64,000 bases of DNA from Isoetes taiwanensis (Eukaryota; Streptophyta; Lycopodiopsida; Isoetales; Isoetaceae), in the NCBI GenBank assembly GCA_021234155.1, contig JAJEKV010000077.1:1188627-1252626 (forward strand), written 5' to 3'. The position numbers and the translations under genes were made by a program. Positions 33,490 to 46,014 of this stretch are shown piece after piece; within the stretch, counting starts at the first letter, position 1; every line of letters begins with the position of its first letter. The notes beneath the pieces were generated by a model, which saw only the letters and a program-made list of their open reading frames with translations, was not told the origin of the DNA and made no database searches.

Positions 33490-35970
33490 TCTTGATTTTA
33501 AGTTTACATTTTATTTGGCTTTTTTCCTAACAGACAATATGCACAGATATCTGAAGACTCTGATGAAACCCAAGACAATTAAGGTGTCGACAAGACTCTA
33601 AATGGAGTGAACTCATTGTACATAATTTTATTGTTTGCAACCGATTTCCCAATCCTTTACCAATACCTATGGGGCATGGACCTGACAGAATTATTGTCAT
33701 TCACACAAATAGCTTAAGTAATCAACACAACCAATTGGGCCAGTAATCAGAAGATCAATGCATTATACAAAATTTTGATCATGGAAATTTTAGCCCTGAG
33801 GCTTCACAAAATAAGCCCAAGGGCTGTATCACTTACTGGTGGCGCAAAGAGCCAGCCAGACAAAGATAAACCAAAAAGGAAGGAGGGGAGGGGATCGTCC
33901 AAAGGAGGCCTTCTGTACAAAGGGGCTGCAACTCAATAACCAACCAGGCTCTAGAAGAGCACATGATCTCCTTCTGTGACCACTATCTGGCAATGTATGA
34001 GATCTCTTTCGGACTTCGCCCACTCAACCTGGGACAATCTCAGGCGAAACCTCCACGTTCTGAGATGATCCCACGATTTTTGTAATCTCTACCGGGTTTA
34101 CCAAGCAATTAGGACCACTGAAGGAGTTAGGAGGCGGGAAGTGGAGCTCGAGGGCGAGGGCGGAGTGCTCGGAAGAGGCCGAGCCCTTTTGCTAGGATCA
34201 GAGCCGCCATCCCTAACAACGTCCCACCTAGAACCCGACCCAGAATAGCTTGTTCTCCTCAAGTGATTCATGGCTGATTCTTCTGAGCTGCAATGAAAAA
34301 CGCATGAAATCAGTGGCGATTACCAAATACACAGCAAACCATGGGCACTTACCTGCGATGCTTGGGGTCCCCAGAAGCTTGAGCGGAATGGAAGAGAGGC
34401 TGCTCGAGCACTCAATTTAAACTAGTAACTGGAGTGATGCCCCTGCCCCGTACCTGGCGATCCTGGATTTCTAAAAATTTGGGTTTTAAAGCCAAATACC
34501 TTTTCTCCGGATGGGGCAGAGAATGTTAGGGCCAATTTGGATGCAGATTTGGGATTGCAGTGTGGAAAATCGGCTCGAATTTTGGCGGAGGAGGGCTAAA
34601 AAGGCAACGGTGACCATTGGCGAGGGTACCTCGATATTCGGGCGGCATACATATATCGTAACTTGGCGCCCGTGGGACTCAGAGTATCGACATCTAGGCC
34701 CGCTGATATTAATGGGATGTGGCCCGTTCATGAGAGACGGTCAGGCATGCAGGTCCACTCAAGTGCACGGTAGGTGGCACTTATAGCGTGTCTGCGGGGC
34801 AATAACCCCCGTGAACTCTACCACGAAGTGTGTTTAGGGGCTACGTGACGATGGACGCTAGACCTCCCTTACTTTAGGGCACCATAACTTTCTAGCCTTT
34901 CATTGTTTGGCGTCCATGTCTTTGGAGAAGTTGTTACATACAACATTAGGTATCCAAATTAGCCGACGGATCGAGGGACACGCGAAATCCAGCTGCATGG
35001 GCCAATTTGCTGCAACACCCTAAAGCAGTTTCCTTTTTTTCATCCGTCAGTCATCTGTATTTAACTTTTTTATGAAATCTGCCGCATGAAATTTGGTTCG
35101 CTGACGGTTTATCGACATGCCACATTTTATTTTTTTTGCTCCATCTCCTGGCAGAACTCGACACCTGGCTGTTGGTGATGGCGGGCAGCGGGAAAAGGCT
35201 TCTATAGCTTATTTTGCTGTCGCAGCCTTTAGGGGCTCACCCTTTCTTGCCCGTACTTTGAACCTACAAGGTATTCTTCTTCTTCTTCGTATTTGTGTTT
35301 TCCTTGAATCTTTAGGTATGCCTTGAAATTTGAATGGTGCTTTCAACAGCGTAACTTCGTTTTCTCACCCCCCTCCCTTTTTTTTTTTTGAATCCCTTTT
35401 TAGCTGCTTCTGGTAGAGGGTTGTCCATGTAGCTTGGCAGGATTGAGCCTTTTATGGAATTAGCTTTTATGGGTAGTACCCCTTTAGGTAAATGTACGCA
35501 AATTTGACGCCAAACTTTTTGCCGGCTTCAAGAAATAGTTTACCAGCTCCAATATTTTGGGGCCTGAGAACAACTTAGTACAGAGACCCGCCAGGTATGG
35601 CTCCTGCATGTTTCTTGCTGTATAGTCCTTCAAGATTTTTGTTCTCAGCTTGGTGCCACGATAGGGTATGATGGAGTAATAGAGAGGTCATATGGACTGC
35701 GTTGTGGCTCTTGTGGCTAAAGGAAAAGTACATTGCAAGCAATTCAACATCTATCTCAACAAAGTAAGATTTTTTATTTTTGATAGATAGTTAATATTTA
35801 ATATTTAATATTTAGTATTTAATTGGTTACATAATTCTAGGAAATTGAATGAGTTTGTATGACATGTAGGACTTGGACATTTCTAACGATTCTGTTCTCT
35901 AGAATGAGAAGAATGTCAAGAGAATCTAGCGTAGGATTCAAACATACAAATTATATCTGCAATTATGTCG
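33490..35970. other. No recognisable gene
   Basis: The sequence holds no motif I recognise. A short tandem of TAATATTT words lies near 35790-35825. Several 60-90 codon frames exist on both strands without family signatures. Confidence 0.4.
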
Positions 35971-35977
35971 GCAACCC

Positions 35978-36204
35978 ATTTATCATGCACTTCTCATATT
36001 GATAAGGAAGTCATGTTGCTGAGACAGAAAGAGCCTTTTCATGTTGCCTTCTCATGTACTTTTCATGGTACTTTGTTCTACATGAAGAGCCTACAAAAGT
36101 TCACTTGCAAAACCTCCTTCCTCCTCACTTGCTTTGTAACATTACCATTCTTTTAATATATTGATGACACAGTTCTTCAAAAAAAAAAAAGTTCACTTGC
36201 AAAA
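35978..36204 (+). repeat. Left part of direct repeat R1 (partner of 48240-48625)
   Basis: From TTATCATGCACTTCTCAT onward this matches 48248 onward (TTATCATGCACTTTTTAT), through CTTTGTTCTACATGAAG and CCTACAAAAGTT. The match resumes beyond gypsy element C at 47671, so element C landed inside R1. R1 and R2 are a local tandem duplication, now diverged. Confidence 0.6.
36113..36190 (+). mobile_element. 78-bp retroposed fragment with poly(A) tail
   Basis: The word GTTCACTTGCAAAA occurs at 36099-36112 and again at 36191-36204. The 78 bp between end in a run of As (about 36177-36190) that merges with the As before the second copy, so the duplication is at least 14 bp and up to about 18 with flanking As. 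This is the structure left by LINE-type target-primed insertion of a heavily 5'-truncated RNA. The inserted sequence, starting CCTCCTTCCTCC, has no identified source. Confidence 0.65.
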
Positions 36205-37849
36205 TGTGGCGCTCCACACTAAATATACGGCCCGCCGCATACACTTTAAGCGAAATCCCCCATCCGGTCCATCAACCGCATGGGCCCTCCGTCTAACCCA
36301 AGACTCGAGAGAATCCTAGTGCGGGCAGGGGGTTTCTTAAGGTGTCTTCGCGCCCTTCCCCTATATGGGCTCCTATCACCCGGAAGCATAAACAACGTCG
36401 AGAACTAGCAATAACAATACAACATACTACCGGAAGGGTAGTCCATCACATATCCACAACCGCAAAGAAGATAATCCTATGCCATAAAACATAAGAGCTC
36501 CTACCCATGGCTCGGACTCATAAGGAGGGTGACCGGTAGCTAGGCCTCAAGATAGAAGCGAGGCCAGGAGTCATAACAATGGCGGGGCTGGCTATAGACA
36601 ATGGCTAGGGTTGACCACTCCATCCGCCCCTCCCCGTGCATACTTTGCGGATGGGCTAAATGGGGGCTCGCATGACTCTAGCCTTCGGATCGCAATCCCA
36701 TGGCATCACCCATCGGGACTACTCGAGTTGCATCTCCCTGGTCGATGAGAGGGGAAGGGTTGCATCTCCCCTTCCTGTGGTCTAGAGGTTCCGTGGGCTA
36801 GAGAATCGCGTGGCGACACCCATTCGTACTGACTTAACCCCCAAAGCGAGAGCCAAGCTAACACTTGCAGCTCTCGAGAGGCGTGGCAACACCATTGCCC
36901 GGGAGGTGTCGGACCCATGCCCGCCCACACCGAAGTGACCGACCATAAGCCCTAGCCCACTATGGGATCCCCGAAGCCCCCACTCGGCGGGGATCTCCCC
37001 TCCACTTTCCCTCTAGCCCCGTTATGTGGTCTTTGAGTCACGTCATAGCCTCAATAGCCGGGTGGGCTCCTATGCACGTGCCGCATCTAATAGGAAATAA
37101 GGGATCTACTCTAGGAGCATACTACATATGGCCCTAGGTCTCTACCCCCCTTCCCAATACAAGAGGAGCAAACATGATCAACCAACATCACATAATCATC
37201 ATATCCTAAGAATGATCATAAGAAGAACATCTTAACCTAATCATACAATCTAACTAATGGTTAGGGTTCATTGATTAGGGTTCAAGATGTTGAATACCGG
37301 TTCTAGGATGGCTCTACTCTAGATACAAGATACTAGCACATCGGAATGCTAATTCGGATGAGCTATCACAACTTCTACCCTACATACCTGCTCCTAATGC
37401 TCTCCCTCCCGATCCGTGTGCCTCCATGGTCTTCGACTCACGTGATCTTTGCTCTTGCTCCAAGAGCCAGTCTACCACCGTGAGGGGACTCTTTGCACCG
37501 ATCTATGCCACAAGAAGCGATGTTCAAACGGGGTTTCAAAGCGGTAGATGAGTCTCCGGGTGCTAGGGCGGAAAAAAAAGAGGCCTAGGTTAGGGTTCCA
37601 GCCCTATATAAGTTAGGTCCACCTAAGATGCCACGTGGCACCAATCGGGTGAGCCTCGTGTGGCGGTTGCCCAATAGGTTAAGGCCACGTGGAAAATGGT
37701 CTTAACCTAAGGTTGGCTAAGTTATATGAATAACTTAGTCATGCCCCCTAGTGCCACAATCTATGGTATACAAGGCTATGAAGATAGACTTGTATAGTGG
37801 CAGGTCGAGGAATATCGTATTCATAGCGTATATTCCCTCGAACGTCACA
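36205..37849 (-). repeat. 3' LTR of element C
   Basis: Starts TGTGGCGCTCCAC and ends AACGTCACA. It matches the right LTR with long identical runs; the differences sit in small G/C-rich spots. The sense-strand TATA-like CTTATATAG lies at 37615-37622. A TTAGGG-containing stretch near 37258-37285 is part of the LTR and not telomeric. Confidence 0.93.
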
Positions 37850-37862
37850 TTCTCCCCTTAGG
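37850..37862 (-). promoter_or_regulatory. Polypurine tract of element C
   Basis: On the minus strand the bases directly before the 3' LTR read CCTAAGGGGAGAA, a purine-rich primer for plus-strand DNA synthesis. Position and composition fit; the exact start is uncertain. Confidence 0.7.
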
Positions 37863-38722
37863 ACAATCTTTGTCCTCAGCATTGCGCTAAAGGTGACTAA
37901 CCTACCTTATGCCTGCAAAACAACATAACATACTCTTTAATTCAATTTAAACGGTCAACTTCCTATTAAAAGTTAATTGTCAAAATTTAGGCTATATTTG
38001 TACTTATACAAAATTATACAACCTTAACAAGTTACTTGTTATAATAATTAGGAAATATTACTATAAGAGTTATTAGGGTTCATAATCTAAATTATGGCTC
38101 CCCCTATCCTCTCGTGTCGCCCCTCCTCGATGCCCACCTCTTACTTGCACTCGCACAAGGAGCACATTACATTAGTTTAATTAATAAATTTGTGGTTTTA
38201 GGGGACCACCCCTTACCTACCTCCTTGAGCGAACTACTAGCTCAAGGTTACCCTACTACCTTGCACTCGATCATGGCCCCATAAGGATTTGAGCTTAAGG
38301 ACCATTTAAGATGATCCTATCATCGCCCATGATCAAGTGCTACCTTGTACACGATCCCCCAGATCGAGTACACCCCAGTGCATCATGCCCCAAGGGTTTT
38401 AAGCTAGGGAACGTCTCACGATCCCATCATCGCGCATGATCACTTTAATCTTCACCATGACCCTCCTACGGCCAGGTGTGCGTGCCCACATCGCGGCATA
38501 GAGACATCCCGTCGATGTCCCATCATCGCCCACCATGCCTCATTCCTCACTCACATGACCCTAATGGTCATGCGCGCACCTCTTTGGTGCGTGTTGGCCC
38601 TAGAAGAATGCCTTAAAGGTGTATCCCATCATCGCCCCCTGCGTTCCAAGATTACGGCACATGCACTCTACTAACTAGAATACATGAGCCAGAACTTAAG
38701 GCTAACTAAGAAACATACTAAG
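37863..38722. other. Untranslated 3' internal region of element C
   Basis: This is the stretch between the chromodomain end and the polypurine tract. It has no coding potential. Words such as CCCATCATCGCCC and ATGATC recur every 60-120 bp (for example near 38319, 38428, 38520 and 38627), giving a loosely repetitive texture. Confidence 0.5.
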
Positions 38723-39900
38723 CTAACCTCCTGGCAAGTCGGGGTCGACCAAGTCGGAGACGACTCGCCCATCAAACTCCTTCATAAATTCTGGGTATTG
38801 CTTCTCCAAATCCTGCTTCAATACCCATGTCGCGTCTTCCACGGGCAAGTGCTTCCACTTGACCAAATGCTGGAGGAATTGAGACCACCTAGTCCTCTTG
38901 AATGACTTATCAAGAAGGAACTCAGGCACTATTTCAACTTGATCCTCCGTCATTTCCAACAAAGTTGGAGTATCCAAAACCTCCTCAGGGTTAGGATCGT
39001 GCCTTTTCAATAAACTCACATGGAAGACCTTAAGGTGGCCAAGAGATCCAACTTGTAGGCTTGAGAGCCCACTCTTCTCCAAGATCGTGAACGGACGGCC
39101 CACCTTAGGGGCGGAGCTTCTTACAATTGCCGATGTGAAGCTTCCCTTGCTTAACCTTTACTTGAGCCAACTTTATACGCCACAACAAAACAACTCCCAA
39201 GGAGTTTTACCTCTAACCGCTTGACTCTTCGGATATGCCCATCTTTGTTGAAGATACTCCCACACTTCTACCAAAAGCTACCGCATATATCTTTGTCGTT
39301 GTTGAGAAACTTCCACCTTGGGCACTAAATTATGCCACATAACTAGGGTCAAGCATTAATAAGCTATGGCTGATCATGGGGAGACATCTTGATGACTCTT
39401 GCTTCATATTATTATGCGTAATTGACCCGGTGGATGTACTTGGCCCATTTGGATTACTTGTTCAATCATAGTTTCTCAACGTGCTCTCCAAAATTGTGTT
39501 GGTGCAGTCCCTTTGTCGATTTGTTTTGCAAAAGATAAGCAAAACTCATCAACAAGTTGGTGCAGCTCATGTTGAAGAAGTGTTGCTAAGCGTCGCTAGG
39601 GAACTCAGGATCTCTATTGGTGATGATCGATTTTGTGCCTTCCATGCAGCCTACAAGAACTCTTATGTAGACCACACGCGGCTAGATCCAAGGTTGTGTC
39701 TATGGTGTGGCATGGCAAGTATGTGCCCTTTTGATAAGCTATATACCACAACCATCAAGGCTTCAAGGCTTCTTGTTGTCCTTGGAAGGCCGCTATGAAA
39801 ACCATCTTTGAAGACTTCCCACTTGGCGTTTGGCACCGCCCAAGGTTCAAAAACCACGGAATTGAAGTTATTACGCCCTTGTGTGCTGGCTCCTTGACAC
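38723..39900 (-). pseudogene. Integrase and chromodomain of element C
   Basis: Integrase core pieces appear first, at 39663-39902 (KWEVFKDGFHSGLPRTTRSL, like the WEDISMDFIxGLPxTxxG block). A second piece near 39590-39660 contains SIITNRDPEF, holding the second catalytic aspartate. The open frame 38723-39103 has the C-terminal GRPFTILEK and VFHVSLLKRHDP, then a chromodomain of about 50 residues with EFLLDKSFKRTRW, LVKWKHLPVEDATW and LEKQYPEF. Chromodomains direct integration toward marked chromatin. Frameshifts and stops between the parts rule out function. Order and strand agree with the LTR and primer-site evidence. Confidence 0.85.
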
Positions 39901-40031
39901 ATTCTTGGCTATATACGATTATACGCTTCTTCATACCTGGCGGGCGTAGCTACTTCTAATCTTGAAGTAGGCCTTTATAAATTTTGCATGGCCAGAAATA
40001 GGGTTATTATGCGTGTCCTGGAAAATTTTTC

Positions 40032-40490
40032 TTACTCCTTATGCTTTGAGTATAGTTGTTCTTTGATATTAAAGATTACCTTCCTTTTTAAAATATTTGA
40101 AGGTTTCTTTTTCTTAGTCCGTCCTTGCACTCTTGCAAAGACTAGCCCACTATGCTTGAACTCTATGTTGGCGGAGATGGCTTCTTCTATCTTCTTACCG
40201 AATTTGCCTGCCGAAGTGGAGATGGCATTGCAAATTCTTTGCTTCAAAAGCTTGCCAATGAGTGGCGACGTCTTAACATCTCCACTGTTGCATGCTCTTC
40301 CATTGATTTGCTGTAGATCACGATGTTGTCGAAGAGAATTGATGAAGAAATCATCCAAGGAATCTTCGAAGACGTCGTCCTCAAATGCATACAAGTTGGT
40401 GGAGCATTCCATAGACTCAAGGGCATCACTGTGAAGTGATAGTGCCCATACCAAGTTCTGAAGGAGTCTTATAATTATCTTCCCCTTCAT
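40032..40490 (-). pseudogene. Reverse transcriptase remnant of element C
   Basis: Two overlapping minus-strand frames share the RT pattern. One reads MPLSLWNAPPTC and DNIVIYSKSMEEH, matching MPFGLxNAPxTF and the YxDDILIYSK catalytic region with a damaged first aspartate. The other reads DVFEDSLDDFFINS, the helix before it. An indel places them out of register. RNase H and the rest of RT were not followed with confidence. Confidence 0.7.
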
Positions 40491-40499
40491 CCTTATTTT

Positions 40500-43400
40500 T
40501 GCTGATTGCAGGAGCTTAAGTCGATTTTGTAGAAGAATCCGCTTCTTGGGGCTGATCCATTATGTCATTGCTTGTTGAGCTGCCCATGGTTGATATACAT
40601 CTTTAGACTTCCATCTTGGCCGAAAGGATCCCCAAGTTGATCAACTCCTATAACTGCTTCTTGAGCTCTGCTAGCTCGGAAGTGCTGATTCTATAAAGAG
40701 CCTTCTTTGATCGGCTCGCCTCCCGGTGCAAGAGTGATTTCGGACTCTATGCCTCTATAGAGCAAAAGCTCTCAAATTTCACGGGAGATATATCATGGGA
40801 CTTCTTGATTAACTTAGAAATTGGCGAGGCAAGCTGTTTGAAGTAGCATCTTCCTTCTTACTCTTGTAGTCGGTCGACAACTTGTAGGTTATATGCGACC
40901 TAATCCCTCATGATGTACTTAAGTAATTGCTTTATCGACATGTTGTTGCGATTGGAATTACTTCCTTAACTTAAATTATAAGGTACTTGCTCTTTGGTCT
41001 TTGGGATAAGTATCTCTTGCTTATGATAATCAATTATTGCCTTAGCCAGCTTTAATATTGCATGCTTATTATGAGGTCATAGTTGCCAATGTACATAAGT
41101 TGGTGCCGATGCTCTACTTTGCTTCGCTCTAGGTTGATGTCGAACTTGACTCTTGTTCCGTTGGTCTTTGCTAATTACTTGGCCTTGGCTTAATTACTGG
41201 CCTAGATTTAGACTTAAGAGTCTTGCTCTTAAAGATGTCCGTCATCTAGGAGGTGCAAAATTACAGGTTAAAGAACTACTTACATAAATCCTATGGCCAC
41301 AAGTTAGTCGGCATGACATTACTTTTGGGCACACATAGAAAACTACATGGTTAGATAATTATTCTTGTTTTAGATCTAATCTATACTCTAGGATCTACCC
41401 TTTCTTAATTATTGCCCTCTTGAAATAGCCCTACCTTTGAGTTGATGCCATCTAAGAAGTTGGCGGACTTATTAGATTGCTTCCCTTCATTTGGTCGGAT
41501 TATTCCTTGTCTTTGTGGAAGTACTTCGTCATATACATGGTCGACGGTTATCCTATTATTGAATCCTTCTTAGCGAGGTGATCAAGCTCACGAAGAGGTT
41601 CAATATGTTGGATATCGCCAAGCAATGTATACAATTGTTGTACTCCATACATTTTCTTCCCAATCCTTGAAGCTTTGCTCAAATCTTGGGTACATCCCTT
41701 CTAAAAGAAAAGACAAAATCTACGAAATTTAGGTCCCAATCCCATCATGGATATTATCACCCATAATTTTAAGAACTCAACGATCCGATAGGCCCATAAG
41801 CTTGTTTTAAAAGCTGGTATAGTCGTTAGTCATTGGAGTAGCAAGGCGATGATCCATAATTTGTTGAAAAGAATCTGGTATCCTTGGGTTGTTGCATGAT
41901 CATTCAAGTGCCCCGCTTTCTTTTTAATGCACATATTCTGACTCTGCTTTCGTCCTTCTTTGTTGATCTTGACTACCTTCATTAACATTATCCTCTTAGT
42001 GGACTTGCTGATGTAGTGGCGACCTAAGGTTGGTGTTGCATCCCAAAGGCTTGAAGGTCATGAGATTCGAGGATGATTCTTCTAACTCTGAATTGATATT
42101 GTTGTGTTGAGCTTGTTGATTTGATTCTTCATTTTGGCGGCGACATCTTTGGCATTATAAAGGCTGATGACAATGTTGAGTACTTTACCACTTCTAAGCG
42201 TGCAACTTCTCTTCTTTGAGAGGAGTTTGTGTGCATCTATCTGCAAGGACTATTCTTGGTGATCAATTAATAATGCTAATATTTGGTCCCTCATGATGCC
42301 TCTTCTTGATGGTGCTTGACCTCCAATCTCTAAGGTAGAAGATTGTCGTAATCTTGAGATGGCGTCGAGGTTGATGCAGCTGCTCTCACGAAGTATCGGG
42401 CTGATGAGGAAGAAGTTTGTTGCGGTTGCCATATTCCTATTCACGAGAGGCCCACCCTTGGCGGCTTGTAGTACCTCCTTAGTCAAGCATGTTTGCTTGA
42501 AGTCCAAATCTGATACTATTATGGCACGGATACCTATGATAATTTCCCTCCGAGGAGGTATATCAGTCTCATCCTTTAGGGCTCTTGATATCCTAAGTCG
42601 ATGAAGTCTACTTGTTGATGGCGTAAATTTGTGACATTAGTCATCGATGTGGGGCCGTTCCTCGAGACAATATGGCACTTGGAGAATATCCTTGACTAGG
42701 AGATGTTCCTCCCCTAATGTGGTCAATTTTGTAAGTGCCTTGATGCCTTGGCTGTTGCATAGCCCTCTTGGCAATTCTTATGTCTCTCGATGTCCACGAT
42801 CGTCCTTAGATAGGCTCCCCTTTCTTATTTGTGTTGGCCTTCTCGTACACCATCTTGGCGTTTGATTATTTGAAGCTTCCTCCATAAGTTGCCCTCTGCT
42901 TTCAATTCATTGATGTTGTCGAGTGGCTCCCTTTGTCGAGGCTCGAGGATGCCTGCAGCGAAGGTTCTCGACCTATATTATTGCCCTAAGCACAAGGCAA
43001 CTAATACTACCATACAATAATTACTTATATCTACTTACTCTGCCAAACCCTATTTTTATGCCTTTATCCACTCTTCCTTAATTGACCCACTTGGCACTTT
43101 ACTAGACACCGAGGAAGGTACTTATTTCTTGTTATGGGGTGGTAGAAGGAGACTCATTCACTGGATGTACTTGGTGTGCTAGACTGAATTACCTAGATAG
43201 AATGAATTCCTAGACAATTGTCTATGATACAAGGCATGGCTGAAGACACTTGATGATAGTGCACCCATAACGTGTGTTGGTGTATCATACCAACGTGTGA
43301 CAACAATTTCTAAGGCCTTGGCAACTAGCTGGATTTCTAAGAAAAAGGTTTAACTATATTACATGTATGTAGACAAGAAGGCGCTTAAGAAGATAAGAAG

Positions 43401-43540
43401 CGGCCAATTTGGTGTGATGAATGCCGATGCTGTCTCTATCTAGCTTAAGGATCTTGGTTCTAAGTCTAAGGCTTGGCCATTAGTATTATCTAACATTGTT
43501 AAAGCTTAAATTTAATTAAGAATTATAATTCAAACATAAA
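40500..43540 (-). other. Decayed 5' coding interior of element C
   Basis: By position this should hold protease and the start of RT plus gag. I cannot identify a zinc knuckle or a protease active site. Open frames are short and change frame often. Composition is uniform with the rest of the element, so I regard it as eroded gag-pol. Confidence 0.45.
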
Positions 43541-43544
43541 CGAT

Positions 43545-43625
43545 GCCCGCCCTTAGTGGTTGGCACGGGGGGGTTTGGAGGGTTCAACCCTATGGGTGGG
43601 AGGTTCGATTCCCGCTACTGTGGGA
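43545..43625 (+). repeat. tRNA-like sequence (probable SINE head)
   Basis: An exact B-box, GGTTCGATTCC (43602-43612), and an A-box-like CTTAGTGGTTGG (43552-43563) are spaced about 40 bp apart, as in tRNA-derived SINEs. No tRNA cloverleaf with a clean anticodon arm forms, so it is not a tRNA gene. The 3' end of the possible SINE is unclear; it may extend to about 43740. It lies inside element C. Confidence 0.55.
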
Positions 43626-43771
43626 ATTCTTTTAAGATGAGGTTCAAATAGATTGAAAAGCTAGAATGGGGTACTACAAGACATTAGAGTGCAAGCCAGA
43701 AGACTAGCATATGTACTAAGACCCTTTTCAATGCAATTTTGCTAAATTTTTTACTTCGAATCATATGACCC

Positions 43772-43834
43772 GGGTGAATCCGCGCCAATGACATCTGCGT
43801 TGATAACGCACACCCATTTGGCGCGGTTTCACCC
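43772..43834. repeat. Strong nested hairpin next to the minisatellite
   Basis: GGGTGAATCCGCGCCAA (43772-43788) pairs with TTGGCGCGGTTTCACCC (43818-43834) at 16 of 17 positions. The loop contains a second perfect hairpin, TGCGTT-GAT-AACGCA (43796-43810). The right arm is also the first part of the tandem units that follow. A weaker relative occurs at 44384-44457. Confidence 0.8.
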
Positions 43835-43837
43835 TAC

Positions 43838-44287
43838 TCCCTTGATTTTTGACAAGATTATTTGGCGCGGTTTCACCCTACTCCCTTGATTTTTGACAAG
43901 ATTCAACAATTTCAAGAACTACTCCCTTGATTTTTGACAAGATTCAACAATTTCAAACTATGGTTTCACCCTACTCCCTTGATTTTTGACAAGATTATTT
44001 GGGCGGTTTCACCCTACTCCCTTGATTTTGACAAGATTCAACAATTTCAAGAACTACTCCCTTGATTTTTGACAAGATTCAACAATTTCAAGAGCTGCGG
44101 TTTCACCCTACTCCCTTGATTTTTGACAAGATTATTTGGCGACCCTTAATTTTGGTTTCACCCTACTCCCTTGATTTTTGACAAGATTCAACAATTTCAA
44201 GAACTACTCCCTTGATTTTTGACAAGATTCAACAATTTCAAGAACTACTCCCTTGATTTTTGACAAGATTCAACAATTTCAAGAACT
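43838..44287. repeat. Minisatellite, ten copies of a TCCCTTGATTTTTGACAAGA core
   Basis: The core recurs ten times in about 450 bp. It is followed either by TTCAACAATTTCAAGAACT (about 41-bp units) or by TTATTTGGCGCGGTTTCACCC-type sequence, so two unit types are interleaved. One copy lacks a T in the T-run. It sits in the interior of element C, probably in untranslated sequence, and probably grew by replication slippage or unequal exchange. Confidence 0.9.
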
Positions 44288-44289
44288 AT

Positions 44290-46014
44290 AAGATCTTAGA
44301 ATGCCTATTTGGGCCAATTCTAAACTAACTAGCAACTTATTTCATACCAAAAAGATATCTAAAAGTGCAAAAATATGGGCAAACCGGGTGAATCGTAGCG
44401 GATGGCCTCTGCGTCTTGACCTTGCAGACGTGTTGTTTTGTGGTCTCACCGGGTGGGCCAATTCTAGCTATTTTGGATATTTTTAACAAATTTAAAGTGC
44501 TACACTGCATTTCTAGACAATTTCTAAGCATTCTAACATCTTTTGGTACGAAATTTGGATCAATTTTGCCCTAAATCAAGTGACTATGCTATTTAGCCAA
44601 TTAAGAGCATTTTAAATAAGATCTGAAAGGGATTCTACTACAATTAATTTATTCAAGAATATTTTATATTCTACAAGCAATTAATTTATAGTAAATTTAC
44701 TTCTAATCCCTTCTCTTGAGGAAAACAATGTGCATGAAAACTTATATTTATATAGTTTGCTGTTTGGGGCTCTTCACGGCTTCTCCTTGCGACTTCTCCT
44801 CATAGGGTGGAGGTCTTTGGGCTGCTTGGTATGGATCGTCTTGAGAGGTTGCCTTCTTCTTCGCCGGGCTCATCCTCCTCGATTCGTCTAGTTGTGGTTC
44901 TCTCTTTTCGTCTCTTCCTTCCTTTTCTTCGCATTGATTGCTGCGCTCCCCTTCTTCTTTATTTCTGCTTATTTGTGGTTGCTCGTATTCTTGGGGGTTG
45001 CCCCCGCTTCTTTGCTTCCCTATTCTTCTGGTGTTGCGGTTGCTCCCTTGTCGAAGTTGCTCTTGCTACTTGCTCTTCACCTTCTCTCCCTATTCTTTGG
45101 GGTTGCTCCTGTTCTTTGAGGTTGCTCTTGCTACTTGCTCTTCCTCTGCCGAGAAGCAGATGCCCGATCTCAATTTCCCAGAGCCTTGCGATCATTCACA
45201 TGAAGTGCTAAGTCGTTGCTCCTCCACGAGTGAAGCGATTCGATGCGAAGAGCTTGAGTGGCTAAGTTCGATAAATCGGCCTAGGTCGCGGGGCCTCAAG
45301 AATTTGCTTGTCGCGCCCACCATGAGGTGCTTCAGCGTTGCGGTGCAAGGCTGGAGCTTCCAACCTTCCTAGCTACTTGTTTGGTCCTCCCAATAGCTTA
45401 GCTTCCTTGATGGTGGCCTCTTGGCGATCTTGCCCCTATCTTCGTGGCTCCTTTGGATCGATCTAAATTAATTTTTCGTTTGGTGGACACTCTTGTGGCG
45501 GCTTAGGAGATTAGCTTCTAATTAAGCTTTACAAGGGTAAGAGGGAGGTTCAAGCTACCTTTTGGGAACTTCTAGGGAGTAGAGCTTCTATAGGTTTATT
45601 AACTACTTTTTCCTAAGAGTAAATCTTATTATAACTATGGGTTAATAATTAAGGTACTTCCCTAATCACTTAACTATTTCTCAAAATTTCCTAATTCCTT
45701 TTGGGCCAAGTAGTGGTCATTTCCGCCATTTCTTTCAAGCTTTATTTTGAGCGATTTCTCATTCAATTTTTTTGCTTGAAAGGTGCGGTTCATGAACAAC
45801 TTGAGCTCAAATTTACTAGAAGGTTTCTTTTGACTATATTATTTCCACCACTTAGACTATACTTAATCTAATTACGACCCTACTAATGGGAAAAAAAATT
45901 TTCTCCCCTTTCGGCGGTTCAAGGCTGGAATTCTCATTCCATTCATTAGCTAGGCAGTTAGTCTACCTATTAGGGGATATGGTCGGGGCTAGCTCTTGGT
46001 CAACCAAGAACATT
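44290..46014 (-). other. 5' leader and gag remnant of element C
   Basis: Between the minisatellite and the primer-binding site the minus strand holds a Glu/Gln/Arg-rich frame (44959-45195, with REGEEQVARATSTREQPQ). It could be the gag N-terminus, but no capsid motif or zinc knuckle was found. The complementary Leu/Ser/Phe-rich plus-strand frames at 44807-45372 are shadows of it. Confidence 0.4.

Noticed and set aside
37250-37290. Interstitial telomere repeats (TTAGGG words)
   Set aside because: Only two non-adjacent TTAGGG words, present in both LTRs of element C (also near 47075), so they are part of the LTR.
44807-45372. Leu/Ser/Phe-rich membrane-like proteins on the plus strand
   Set aside because: Three overlapping frames complementary to a Glu/Gln/Arg-rich minus-strand stretch inside a minus-strand retrotransposon; composition shadow.
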